This document shows, in pieces, positions 35,815-46,340 of a DNA stretch of 64,000 nt. The notes below the pieces were generated by a model. The model made no database searches. It had not been told where the DNA came from and was given only the letters and a program-made list of their open reading frames with translations. Each line of letters begins with the position of its first letter. Within the stretch, counting starts at the first letter, position 1. The position numbers were made by a program, and so were the translations under genes. This DNA is from Sarcocystis neurona. Lineage: Eukaryota > Apicomplexa > Conoidasida > Eucoccidiorida > Sarcocystidae. The stretch is taken from the NCBI GenBank assembly GCA_000727475.1, contig KL647291.1:1062545-1126544 (forward strand), given 5' to 3'.

Positions 35815-38800
35815 ATGATGTTGCGTCTCGGACGGCACTCGACTGCGAGCAGTAGCGTCAGCGTCCCGGCTGCCTGCCTTCCTGATGAAGCCGCAACAGC
35901 TTCTGCAGCCGGTGCTCCGTTATCATTTCCTGCTGCTGCTCCTGAAGATAGACTTCTAACGGCAGGAGAAATCACGTTCCATTCCCTGTGGAGGGTACTA
36001 AATATATATCGTCGCTTCCGCTCCCCTTCGACAAGCGCACAGCAGAAGCCTCCCACTACCCAGCTTGTAGGGCAGCAGCACCATGCACAGCAGCTGGTGG
36101 GACAGCAGGCGACACGACAGCAGGAGCGGGAGAAGGAAGAGCGAGAGCACCGTAAAAGCGACCCGTCGGACCACCAAGAACAAACATCGCAGCAAGAAGA
36201 CGATGTCCTGCGGGAGAGGCAGCGACGTCCACCGGAAGAGCCGGATGCTCCGCAGCAGTACGTAGGAGGAAGGAAGGCTACTGAAGAGGATGCCAACCAT
36301 AGAACCGTACACGCTTCTTCTCTGTCCGCGGAGTCACCTTGCGCTTCCCTTTCTTCTCGTGAAGACCTTGAAGCGCAGTTCTCTCCGCGTCTGAGATGGA
36401 ACGTGTCCGACGGCTCACTGCTGCTGCCGCTGTTTCCCGTTTCACCAGACGTGGAACAGCACCACAGAACGTATCTCCAGGTGCACGAGGTGCTCATGGG
36501 TCTGCCGCCGGCGATTCTCGTTTCTAAGCGGCCCTCTCCAAACGCACTTCCTCTCGACGCCTTTTTCTACAGTCCCCAACATAGTCAGTCTCACCTTTCG
36601 TTCCCTAGAGGAGGGGGAAAGCCGCCGCTGTCGCTGCGACAACTCTTTTTGCACGTGCCCATCAGCAGGCGCGAGCAGGCGTGGCTAGACGCTCTTCACG
36701 TGCAGCTAGCCAGACTCTTTCGGCCCTTGCCTTCTTGCTCTCCTCTTGGTGCTACATCTCTTGCTGCTCTCGGTTCTGCAGCTGATGCATCTGTTGCCCT
36801 GCTGCGACGTGGCAGCACCACCCGAGCGACAACGAGGAGAGGAAGCAGTAGCGCCACCGGCGACAGAATGTCCTCAGCTACGCCCGCTGCGGGAGCAGCG
36901 AGAGGCGTGAGAAGCGAAACAGAGCAGCAGCAGCATCAGCAAGAGGGAACACACCCAGAGCCCAGCAGCATCGGCAGTGGGGAAACAGGTGACTCAGGCA
37001 TCTCCGCTGGAGGAGAAGGTGGAGGAGCAGCAGCAGTGGCAACCACTGGCTCCTCCTCGAGGAGGAACAGCAGTGCTGCTCTTCCTGATACAGCTACACG
37101 TGAGGAGGGGGTAACTAAGAAAACGAAACAGGGAGAAGGGGACAGTGCACGTGTGTCGCAGCGAGCAACGCTGACGCCGTCTAACGACAAGCAGCGAGAA
37201 GCGACCGAGGGGACAGAAGAAGCAACAGGGGGCGCAGACAACCCAAACAGCAGGAACAGCAGCCGCAACGCAGAAACAGAGGCTGCAGCAGCACGCAGAG
37301 GCCGTGCTTCGGCAGGAACGGGAGGAGAGGGAGACCCTGCAGCAGCAGCAGCGGGAGGAGGGGAAGAAATTCTAAGAGGAAGTGGAGCAGGGGGCGCTTC
37401 AGAAGGAGCAACGGCAGCAGCATTGCTGGCAGGAGGAGAGCGAGGAGCGGGACGGAGGACGCGCGCAGGAGAGAGGGCTTTTACAGAGAGAAGTGGCGCC
37501 GCTTCTTCTCGAACTGACGCACACCCTGCATTGCCGGGGAGGGTATCGTCAGAAAGTACCGGCTTTTTCAGTGGGAGCAACATGAGTCGGGAGAGCAGCA
37601 CAGAGTCAATGTTGCTGGACAGAGACCTGCTGCTGCTGAGGGGGGACGACGACGACGAGACGGTGGACAGTCTGCTGCAGGCGCGAGCAGCTGAAGACGC
37701 ACATTTTGCCGCTGTTGCTGCAGGTTACGGGCCCGCTGGTACTGGAGCACTGGCGGGAGAGGGTGGCGGCAGCAAGCGACTGGATACAGCCCACTCTCAC
37801 GGTGGCGGCCTGCTTCACTACCGGTATCGCCACAGCAGCAGCAGCAGCAAGCGAGCCGAGACAGGAAACCCTGAGGTGTTGCAGCCGTATCCGCAGCTGC
37901 TGGAGCCTACGCTGTTGCGAGTGCTGTGGCTCATGTATCGCAGCTCCCCAAGAAAGTATCCTCCACCTACGGCTCCCCCTCCGCGGCGCGAAGACCAGGT
38001 GCAGCAGACGCTGAGTGGCCAGCTGCTGCAGCAGCAGCGCCAGATAGGCCGACGCAGCACCAGCTTGTTTTCCAGGAGAAGAGAAGGAAGGCCACGAAGG
38101 CGAAGCAGCAGCAGCAGCAGCCGCGCTTTTCAAAGAAGCAGTGGCAGCAACAAAGACAGCGAATCCTGCTGTCCCGTGTCCCCCCTGCGCGCGGAATCAG
38201 CCACTCCAACAGCAGCGGCACACAGAGACAGGGACGCCGCAGAAGCAGCGATAGCCGACAAACGTGCAGACGTGCCAGACCGAGAGACCCGGGCGAAAGA
38301 AGAACACGCGCTGTCCTCAGGAGCAGTAGCACTGGGAGCAGGAACAAGAGAAGACTTGGTCTCGCTCTGTTCAGCTGCTGCTGCGTCTCGAAGAGATACA
38401 GCGTCTCCGTCAGCGGCAGACGCAGCAGGAAGAGGAGAGGGAGCGTCGCCGGGTGCAGCCGCAGAAAGACAGACAGACGCGCGGTGTTCTTTCGTCTCAG
38501 GCTCTGCAGAAGCTGTCGCAGCAGCAGGCGTGATAAGAAACCTCTCTTCTCAAGAAGAACAGGTGGATGACCAGGGACGCTACTTAGACACATGCATGAC
38601 GCCAGAAGAGGAGATCGCAGAGGCCGAAGGCCTGGCGGTGGAAGCCGCCGCGCACGTGATGAAGATGGTAGCATTCCGTCGTGAAATGTTCCCCTTGAGT
38701 GACTCAAGTGCGGAGCTTGGCGAAGATTTAAACAAAGGCGTCTTGTACTGGACAGGGCGTGACGTGGCAATGCGGCCGGTGCTCGTGTTGAATCTACATC

Positions 38801-39318
38801 GGCTCGACGCAGCGCTATCGGAACTTCCTCGCTTCCTGCGGCTGCTGCTCTTCGTGTTCGAGTGGGGCCTACGATTCATGATGATACCGGGGAAGGTGGA
38901 AACGTGTGTGGTCATGTTTGACGTGAGGGAAGTTTCTCTCTGGTCACTGCCTTATAAGTGCCTCCAGGTTCTGGTGCAGACATTGACTCTGCAGTACCCG
39001 TTCCGGCTCCGCAAGATGTTCGTGCTGCACAACAGTCGCCTCATTAACGGCTTCTGGAACGTCGCAAAAGTTTTTCTCACAGATGTTCAGCAGTCAAAAA
39101 TTGCCATGTTCAAGATAGAAAAGGGTTGCAGCAACCCTGAGCTCCTCGCGCAAGTGCATGCTCTCGTGCCGCCCTCGCAACTCGAGGAAAAGTACGGAGG
39201 CACACGAGAAAATATCGAAGAAGGATTCTACCCTTTCCCCATTGCACCTGCCCAACCCCTTCCCCGAAAGGACACCCATGGGCAGATCCACGAGCAGGTT
39301 AGCCTGAATAAAGAGTAA
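35815..39318 (+). CDS. CRAL-TRIO (Sec14-like) domain protein
   Basis: A single open frame of 1167 codons. The C-terminal part (residues ~975-1100) has the CRAL-TRIO fold signature: GVLYWTGRDVAMRPVLVLNL, a helix around LPRFLRLLLFVFEW, the strand TCVVMFDVREVSLW, a helix LQVLVQTLTLQYPFRLRKMF, and NSRLINGFWNVAKVFLTD. Such domains bind and exchange phosphoinositides, phosphatidylcholine or other lipids between membranes; the ligand here is unknown. A conserved-looking N-terminal block (~190-310) and a short one near 690-720 flank a ~400-residue Ala/Gly/Glu/Gln-rich, CAG/GCA-encoded middle typical of coccidian proteins. The ATG at 35815 is followed by ordinary coding sequence, but the true start could be later. 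The last codons pass a possible GTTAGC donor near 39299, so the extreme C-terminus may differ. Confidence 0.85.
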   Translation: MMLRLGRHSTASSSVSVPAACLPDEAATASAAGAPLSFPAAAPEDRLLTAGEITFHSLWRVLNIYRRFRSPSTSAQQKPPTTQLVGQQHHAQQLVGQQATRQQEREKEEREHRKSDPSDHQEQTSQQEDDVLRERQRRPPEEPDAPQQYVGGRKATEEDANHRTVHASSLSAESPCASLSSREDLEAQFSPRLRWNVSDGSLLLPLFPVSPDVEQHHRTYLQVHEVLMGLPPAILVSKRPSPNALPLDAFFYSPQHSQSHLSFPRGGGKPPLSLRQLFLHVPISRREQAWLDALHVQLARLFRPLPSCSPLGATSLAALGSAADASVALLRRGSTTRATTRRGSSSATGDRMSSATPAAGAARGVRSETEQQQHQQEGTHPEPSSIGSGETGDSGISAGGEGGGAAAVATTGSSSRRNSSAALPDTATREEGVTKKTKQGEGDSARVSQRATLTPSNDKQREATEGTEEATGGADNPNSRNSSRNAETEAAAARRGRASAGTGGEGDPAAAAAGGGEEILRGSGAGGASEGATAAALLAGGERGAGRRTRAGERAFTERSGAASSRTDAHPALPGRVSSESTGFFSGSNMSRESSTESMLLDRDLLLLRGDDDDETVDSLLQARAAEDAHFAAVAAGYGPAGTGALAGEGGGSKRLDTAHSHGGGLLHYRYRHSSSSSKRAETGNPEVLQPYPQLLEPTLLRVLWLMYRSSPRKYPPPTAPPPRREDQVQQTLSGQLLQQQRQIGRRSTSLFSRRREGRPRRRSSSSSSRAFQRSSGSNKDSESCCPVSPLRAESATPTAAAHRDRDAAEAAIADKRADVPDRETRAKEEHALSSGAVALGAGTREDLVSLCSAAAASRRDTASPSAADAAGRGEGASPGAAAERQTDARCSFVSGSAEAVAAAGVIRNLSSQEEQVDDQGRYLDTCMTPEEEIAEAEGLAVEAAAHVMKMVAFRREMFPLSDSSAELGEDLNKGVLYWTGRDVAMRPVLVLNLHRLDAALSELPRFLRLLLFVFEWGLRFMMIPGKVETCVVMFDVREVSLWSLPYKCLQVLVQTLTLQYPFRLRKMFVLHNSRLINGFWNVAKVFLTDVQQSKIAMFKIEKGCSNPELLAQVHALVPPSQLEEKYGGTRENIEEGFYPFPIAPAQPLPRKDTHGQIHEQVSLNKE

Positions 39319-41200
39319 GGAGGATGGACGCGGCCCGCAGGAGGATAAAAGGAGGCAGGGAGCTTGCTGAGATGACGACGGTGGTCCTCTTGGCTTGGCG
39401 TGCAGTGGGGTGCTGGCTCTGTATTTTTGCGGAAGGGCGGGATGTCGCAGTGGACGGCAATTTGGTGTGCGGTGCCAGGAGGGGCTCTTCGTGTTGGTGG
39501 ACGGGGTGAACTTTGCCGCGTTGTGGAGTGGGGATGGGTGACGAAAAAGAAGCGTGTGTACACACATGTGTGTGTATATCTGTTAGAACCGTATAATTCT
39601 ATATATACGTCTACATACAAATCTAAGTAGCATTTCTGAGGACACAGTGGCGGTGGAAGGCGTGGTGTTGTGGCGCTTGTGATAGGAGAAGAAATGGAAG
39701 ATGCTGACTCTGGGCGGTGCCGTGAGAAATGGTGACAGGAGGGGCGGCGATGTGTGTTTGAGGGGGAGGGAGGGGGGCAGTGTGCGGGTTCTGTGTGGTG
39801 CGAGACGTGGTCGTGTTGCGCTGGCATACATATGTGTATACACATACGTAGGTAGGCGTATATGTGTATGTATGTATGTGGGTCTTTGTGCACGTGGTGT
39901 ATGAAGCGGGGGCTGGGCGAACAAAGTGTTGTAGTATAGAGGGGCAGGGGGTTGCAGGCGGACGTGGGTGGGAACAGAGTGAGAGAGGCAGGAGAGAGCG
40001 AGCATGCGTAGCTGAGTTCAAGGGGGGGGAGGTGTCTTATAAGGTGACAGACGCGCGGCGGAAACAGAGAGCCACAGGAGAACAGCAGACATAGTAGAAG
40101 AGAAGGTAAATACTTTTGTAGGCATTGAACGTAGGAGTAAAGTTCTGGTCGCTGAAAATGCTGCGAGTCACGAGTGACGGTAAATAAAACGTCGAAAAGA
40201 GTGAAGAAGGAACAGCGGAGTCGACAAGGTTCCTGCCGTAGGGCGTTCTTGCGACTGGGCAGCAGGGAAGAAACAACGAAAGGCAGCGTAGGTGGAATAG
40301 TCGGATGGGAGCAGCAGTGGGGGAATACTTGCAGCAGTGAAGTGGGATAAAAAGAGAATCACCAAAACAACAGGCGTACAAGGTGGTAGTATGGGGGGGG
40401 GGATTACGAGAAAGAAACAGCGGTAAGGACTTTTTCTAAAGACCGAAGGAGAGAAGGGGCAGTGGCAGTGTGCGGTGCAAGTAATAATCGATAGGAGTGG
40501 GCAACAGATGCAGCAGAAGTTGGTCGGTGAGAAAAGGGGAAACAGCTGAAAAGAGACAAGGGGACAAAATGGTTGTGGGTGCGCCGGTGGCCTGCTCACG
40601 AAGCGAGGACTGGTAGGGTCCGTAGGATCCGTATGGGGCGGCCGAGACCGGAGAAGGGGAGCAGAAATCCCAGGGAAGCATGAGAGGGAGGTGAGAGAAA
40701 CTGGAAGAGCAGGAGCGGAAGAGCTCGTATTGAAGAAGTGACGGGCGGGAGAAGGCGGGATAGTTGAAAGAATACTACACAAGAAGACACGGACGGCGTG
40801 AGGGCAGTAGGGTGCAAAGAAGAAAGAAAGATTGGAAGAAGGAAGGGAGGAAGAGGAAAAAGTAGCAGAGCTAAGACAAGGAGCAGGAGGAGTGACGTGA
40901 GAGAATGATCCGTGGGGGATGTGTCAGTGGTGAAGTGGAAAACAAGAGAAATGAAAAACAGCGTGTAGCAGGGATGAGGGAAAAGGTGGGGAAAATGAGC
41001 TGAGAGATAGTGAGACACTCGGACGAGGTGGATGGTATTTGTGGTCATAGTAGCAGTCACACGAGTAGCAGGAATAGTTCTTTTACCGGTAGAAGATATT
41101 AGCATTGCATCTCTTGCTAGTAGCAGTGTCAGGATTAAGAGTAGTAGTTGTGGTAGTGGGATAGTGGTAGCGTCGTCTTGGCAGGGCCACCAGTACTAAC
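39319..41200. other. Purine-rich (plus strand) gene-free block
   Basis: About 1.8 kb in which G and A far outnumber C and T on the plus strand, including runs of 8-9 G (near 40021 and 40394). Minus-strand open frames here are Pro/Ser/Leu-rich by-products. It may be a 3' flank, or a leader or intron of a minus-strand transcript, since pyrimidine-rich tracts precede exons elsewhere in the window. Confidence 0.55.
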
Positions 41201-41511
41201 TACAGCCCTTCTATCAAGCGCAGCAACCATAGCAGGCGCTGCATTTGTGGTAGTAGTCTACTTAGTACGCTGGCAGAGGTAGCGGTAGGCCTGGTACTAG
41301 TAACAATAGGAGTGGTGATCGCAGCCGCCGTGGGAGTAGTACTACAAGTGCTACAAAGGGGAGAAGGAGAACGACGGGGAGGAACAGCTGTTGTCGTCGT
41401 AGTGGTAGTAGTAGTGGAAGTGGAAGTTTCTTGTTTCTCGAGAGGGAGCGCATTCACAGAAGTCATAGAAGAGGGAATTCACAGAAGTATCAGCCCTACA
41501 ACGAGACTTTT

Positions 41512-41988
41512 TTTTCAGCTGCTCTGCTGCTCCTTTGGACGTCCGTTGATTGGTGAGCCCCATATCAACGGTGCCTGCTTCACCCACACTTTTTGTGTGT
41601 GTATGAGTGTCGGTGAAAGCGACAGGGCGAGCGCCGAGTCTGCGCGCTGGCTGGTGGCGTCTCTGGTGGTGGGTCGCAGGCCCCAACATTTCCGGAGAAA
41701 GGAGCCAGCGTGTTGTACACTCTTTTCCGCAACTTCGTTTCTTCTCGCTTCTTTTCTTGCAGACAAACGCGCGGCAAAAGTGCCCTCTCCTCTCACGGCC
41801 GCAGTGAATCCCTACTGCGTCGATTTTCTTGACCAGCCGTCGAGCAGTGGTGGTGTGCAAACGTCCATTACTCTTGTTTTTCTCCGGAGAGATTATCGAC
41901 GCGCAACTACGGTGTGTTCTTCTCGTTTGTATGTGTGCGTGTGTATGACAGACGGCAGACGAACTCCCCATGCAGGATTGTTGGGAGG
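41512..41988 (+). CDS. Candidate exons, unknown protein
   Basis: The plus strand is open from 41312 to 42040. Two parts follow good acceptors: after TTTTTTTTCAG (~41518) LLCCSFGRPLIGEPHINGAC, and after TTCTTGCAG (41762) a 50-residue stretch including NPYCVDFLDQPSSSGG and ITLVFLRRDYRRATT. A donor-like GGTAAGCT occurs at 41987-41994. The Val-rich repeat at 41395-41425 is probably not coding. No family is recognised. The minus strand is also open over 41351-41971. Confidence 0.3.
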
Positions 41989-42185
41989 TAAGCTACGCAG
42001 CAGCCTCTCCTTTTGCTTCTCATTTATGCGCTCCGGCTAAATGTGTCACTGCGTGTGTGTGTTGCCTGAATTACACAGCAGCCTTTCCTCCTGTCGCTCA
42101 TTTATACGCTGCGTCTCGGTATGCTGGTGCTTTTGTGCCGCCTGAGTTACGCAGCAGCTTCTCCTCCTGCTTTCCATATACACGT
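41989..42185. repeat. 76-79 bp tandem triplication
   Basis: Three diverged copies begin at 41989, 42068 and 42144, each with (A/G)A(A/G)(C/T)TAC(G/A)CAGCAGC(C/T)T(C/T)TCC followed by CATTTATnCGCT or CATATACACG. It lies just after the candidate donor at 41988, so it is probably intronic. This is the only medium-length tandem repeat in the window that lacks TA or CAG microsatellite filler. Confidence 0.75.
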
Positions 42186-42299
42186 CAAGTCAGCGTATCG
42201 GTGCAGATGTGCTGCCCTTCTGGGTATGACTGGAGTGTGTTTATAGCTGGCACTCGCGCCTATGTACACGCGTGCATGCATAGGGGAGAGAGAGGCAGA

Positions 42300-43120
42300 T
42301 TCGTGTGTGCGTGTGTGTGTGTGTGTGTACGAAATTTTGTGTGTAATTTTCCTCTAATGGCGAAACGTGTGAGTGTGTGCATTTATGGAGATAAACGAGC
42401 AGGCACACACGAGTGTGTGTGTGTGTGTGTATGTGTGTATGTGTGGACGTACATAAGTAGCAATTTACGTGCAAGTGCATGCGTGCGAGTGTGTGCACAA
42501 ATGTATGCACATACGTAGAAGAAGTCTACGTGTGACTGGTCGGACACACAGAGATATGTAGAAAAGCAGGGGTGTGGAAACCTCTGTAGGAGAAGCGTCT
42601 GCATTTGTTTTATTCGTCCCTATTTCTGTCGATCGGTAGCTACGCAAAAACGTTGACACGTGTCTCTGGACAACATTTACCGGTGCGACCGCGGCCCACA
42701 TACAACAATGACTTAAATGATTCCGTCTTCAGTATACCTCTATGTATGTGTGTGAACGCATGCGTATCTGTGCGGGGATATATATATATATATAATGTAT
42801 ATATATATAATGTATGTATATATATATATATATGCATCCATATAGGCACAGATATACGTGCGAGGCTTTACGTGCCTATCTTTGTATATATATGCGTGCA
42901 GATATGTGTACGTTCGTGCGTGTAGGCACATACGTACACGTAAACGCTCATGCATTTATTTGTCTATGCGTGCCAGTATGAACCTATGCCTGTAGACGTT
43001 CCGGACGCATGTGTGTCAGACGTACGGCAGTTTGTATATATATGTATATATGTATATATGTATATATGTTTGTGTGTGTGTGTGTGTAAGTGTAAGTGTA
43101 AGTGTAAGTGTGTGTATTTG
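42300..43120. repeat. TG/TA microsatellite cluster with GTGTAA array
   Basis: TG runs (42305-42328, 42410-42442), TA runs (42776-42832), TATG (43035-43068) and an exact array of four GTGTAA units at 43085-43112. Open frames are Cys/Val/Tyr artefacts. Confidence 0.75.
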
Positions 43121-45380
43121 CACATGTGGCATTTGTACCAAGATGTGAATAAGTTACATAAATATAAGTTATAACGTATCAACAATTAATTGTGAGTCAG
43201 CCTCCAGTGAAGACAGCAGCGGCGGCGGTGAGGGAGCTTTCAGGTGACCGTGTGCCAAAAGATGCGGGACCGCTAGAAGCAAACCAAGACTGCTTCTCCC
43301 CCACTTCCTCCTTCCATTACTCGTGTATGACTGCTACTATCGTCGAACAGCTTGAGCGTTATCACTGTTGTGTTGCTGCCAGCAGTGTTGCTAGGACCCC
43401 TTCTGCCCCATTTTGTTTCGTGACTAGGAAAAAAAGAAGTCCTCGGGTTGCCTCAATAGTAGGTGATTTGTAGATCCGTTTGGCCGTAACGATGTAGCAG
43501 CTGCACAGCGCGACAGGAGACGTCCTTTAAGCTTTGGTGCCCTAGCAAACCCGAGTTATTAGAAATCTCGTGCTTTCCGCTGTGCCTGCCTTTCTCTCTC
43601 TCACACTCTACAGATATATATATATATATATGTACGTGGCAAAGAATGGTGTATGTGGGCCTCGGCGGGAATAAGGTCACAGTGTGCTGGTGCCACATTT
43701 CAACATACCTGATACGGTATCAAAAGAATATATAAAAAAAATAGTTGTCTCTCGTTCTTTCGATGTGCGTGTATGTAGCTACGCACACACACGTTAAAAG
43801 GTGCGCACGTCCGCATAGGAATTCGTATGCGTATTTCTTGAATACATTTCCACAAAAATTTATTCAAGTACTTTAGTCTGTTTGCCCTCACAAACCTGAC
43901 CCTACTGACCGTACAGCCATGTCTTTCTTTGTTGTCGTCCTTCCCCCTGCCTCCCACACAGGTATGCGTATGTTACGAGACACAAATATCCATACATAGT
44001 CATATATATATATATGTATATGTATGTGTCCCCCCCGACGACATACACCTGTTGACGCGTATGTCTGTTGTCACAGGTGTGGCGCTCGCGAGGGATGCAC
44101 ACGTGTGATACACGTGTGTACTATTCTCAGTAGATCTCTACACACATGTGTATGCGTGTTCAGACAATAAGAGGTAGTTGGTTTCTTAACTCTGTAGCTA
44201 CTTATATACACGTAGGACTGTTTTTATATTCGTATGTATGTATACATGTACATATAAATATTTGAACGTGGACATGTGCTACTGAAGAGGCTTATATGAC
44301 TGTCGTTGTTGGCACAAGCGCGCGGCGTGTTTACTAGCTGATTGTCGTTTTTCCCGTCCCGTCTTTCCACTTTTGAGTGCTTTGGCAGATGACTTCGATT
44401 TTTGCAAGAACTACACTTGTTTCCGTACAGTTCCGAATACGTGCTGATTTCTGCTCGTGTTGGTCCTGTCTTGGCTGCTAGTACTTTTCCTGTTCCTGGT
44501 GCTGGTGCTTTTGCGGTGGGTGTTCTTGCTGCTCCTGTTTGTGCCTCTTTGCTGCTGCTGCTGCGGCGTCGTTCCGTCGCCTGCTTCTGATTCTGTTTCT
44601 GCTGCTGCTACGTTTGCTGGTGGTACTCCCGCTGCTGCGCCTGCTGTTTTTGCTGTTGCTCTGTCGCCGTATACAGGCAGCTGATGCTTTGACCGCTTTC
44701 GGGATTACGTGGGAGGATGGGTGTCGCCTTCCCGTGCAGTGGAATCCCCGTGTTGCTGCTACTATCTTGAAGCACACGAGAGCAAGAGGCAGAGCCAAAG
44801 CGCGTATGGCCTACTAAAGTTGTGAAGGCGCATTGTTGCTGGAGCCACGTTTTTACGACATCAAAAAGAGGTGTGATAGCGCCCAGCAGATGGTTCTTAC
44901 TCAATAATTGTACAGCGGGTTGTGTACTGCGGGACGCTGCTTCGAATGCAAGCAACGACGCCCGTAATAATCATTTGAGAAAGGAAACACGAGGAGGCAC
45001 GTGCTGACGACAGAGACTGCAATTAAGCTTTGTGGTATCTCTCTTGAGACAAAAGATAAGATATTGCGAGCCCGTGTCAGAGGCTAATTGTGTTCTCGGT
45101 GTTCCTGTTGGCAGAAAAAAGTAGAGGCTGGTGCGTACTATACGCCTTCTGTGTACAGCGTTGGTAACTGGTCGCGTGCGGCGACGAAGACATTCGTGTC
45201 GTTTCCTGACAAAGGAAAGAAAGAACACCGGACGTGTTGTGTACGCACACCGGACGTGTTGTGTACGCACACCGGACGTGTTGTGTACGCGACGCGCACT
45301 CAAATGCACAGCAGGTCATGTCCTGGAGCCAGAATACTACAGGATCTTGCTCTACGTGAAGGTGAAAGTTTGAACAACTA
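43121..45380. other. Weak candidate exons only
   Basis: Plus-strand 43192-43473 (no ATG) and several competing frames on both strands at 44402-45010 look locally protein-like. A CTG-rich stretch occupies 44455-44670. On the minus strand 44608-44955 is open for 115 codons with a Gln-rich end, which would make CAG the coding strand. I could not choose a strand. Confidence 0.3.
45225..45290. repeat. Exact 22-bp tandem repeat, three copies
   Basis: Three identical copies of ACACCGGACGTGTTGTGTAC plus GC. Perfect identity implies a recent expansion. In one plus-strand frame it passes through an open reading of ~95 codons (45088-45381); 22 bp is not a multiple of three, so each extra copy would shift a coding frame, which argues against coding. 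Confidence 0.95.
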
Positions 45381-45382
45381 GT

Positions 45383-45568
45383 ATGTGTATCAAGTTCAGG
45401 GGCATACACAGCTCCATACTTTGCGAGAAAGGTAAAACTGTTGAAGTAGCATTCAGGAACGACCACACACAGAATGCATTCTGTTCATTTGGAGAGAGTT
45501 CAAAACAAGCACCGTATGGTTTCTTCTCCGGTGGAAGAAGAATAAACATTTTTGAGTCTCTCTTTTGA
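45383..45568 (+). CDS. Candidate exon, unknown
   Basis: 61 codons open, containing TVEVAFRNDHTQNAFCSFGE and SGGRRINIFE. It lies 80 bp upstream of the beta-propeller-like exon at 45648 and may belong to the same gene. A stop follows at 45566 unless an internal donor is used. Confidence 0.25.
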   Translation: MCIKFRGIHSSILCEKGKTVEVAFRNDHTQNAFCSFGESSKQAPYGFFSGGRRINIFESLF

Positions 45569-45647
45569 GGATGAAGAAGAACTCTGTCCAAACTCGTCCT
45601 TCTGAGGACGAAGAACTCTGTTCACACGTCTACTGCTTGCCCTGTAG

Positions 45648-45859
45648 GTATTGTTTTGATCGTCTACGACCGCTCCTTGCTGAGTGACAATAACACTTCT
45701 TTTGGTGAAGTGTTCGAAGGCATCTACGCAAAAGACAAAGACATAACAGAAATGTGCGGAAGCATTGTAGTTGTTTCTTTTTGGCAAAGAAGAGAAGAGT
45801 CTACGCGCAGAGTCCTGACGTTAAGTGAAGACGGAACTGTACACATGTTCTCTTCGTGA
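45648..45859 (+). CDS. Terminal exon, WD-repeat-like
   Basis: After GCCCTGTAG the frame reads IVLIVYDRSLLS, a polar loop, CGSIVVVSFWQRR, and ends RVLTLSEDGTVHMFSS-stop. The last strand (LTLSEDGTVHMF) is the usual closing pattern of a WD40 blade. It is therefore probably the 3' end of a beta-propeller protein whose upstream exons I could not assign. The exon begins with two bases of a split codon, so the preceding exon must end in phase 1. Confidence 0.4.
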
Positions 45860-46340
45860 ATCACTCTGTGTAAAAGAAGCAGCAAAAGCGACGTAATCAA
45901 AATTTTTTCTCAAATGGTAAAACACATGGCAGCATACCCGACACGCACCTTATTCAGTACAAGTCAGAATACTGCGGCGTGTCCGGTTGAACGCAGGAAT
46001 GCCGCTCTAAAGGACCTAATCTACGGCATTGAAAGCCACTAGAGAAGAAAGATCCGTGCGGTCGTAATCGAAGCTGGGGCTGCATTGCGTGGGCTTGTTT
46101 TGTGTCAAGGCGGACGTGTGGAAGCTCGCGGTACACGCATCTTGTTCAAGGCAGCAAAAGCTGTGGCAATGTGCATTAGAGACACTTTTTCGTGAAAATT
46201 GAGGTACGGCAGCATGTAGTCCCTGCGTCGTCGTTACAATTGGAAATCTGCAAAGCCACAAATGTGAACGTGTAGCGCTACTGAGATAGCGCATTGGCAA
46301 ACGGAAGCAGTCCTTCACACACATACATGCTCCTCCCTAG

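Noticed and set aside
35745..36497. 250-codon minus-strand open frame
   Set aside because: Shadow of the CRAL-TRIO gene; Ser/Cys-rich by-product of CAG-rich coding sequence on the other strand.
45225..45290. CRISPR-like array
   Set aside because: The copies are directly adjacent with no spacers, and the DNA is eukaryotic.
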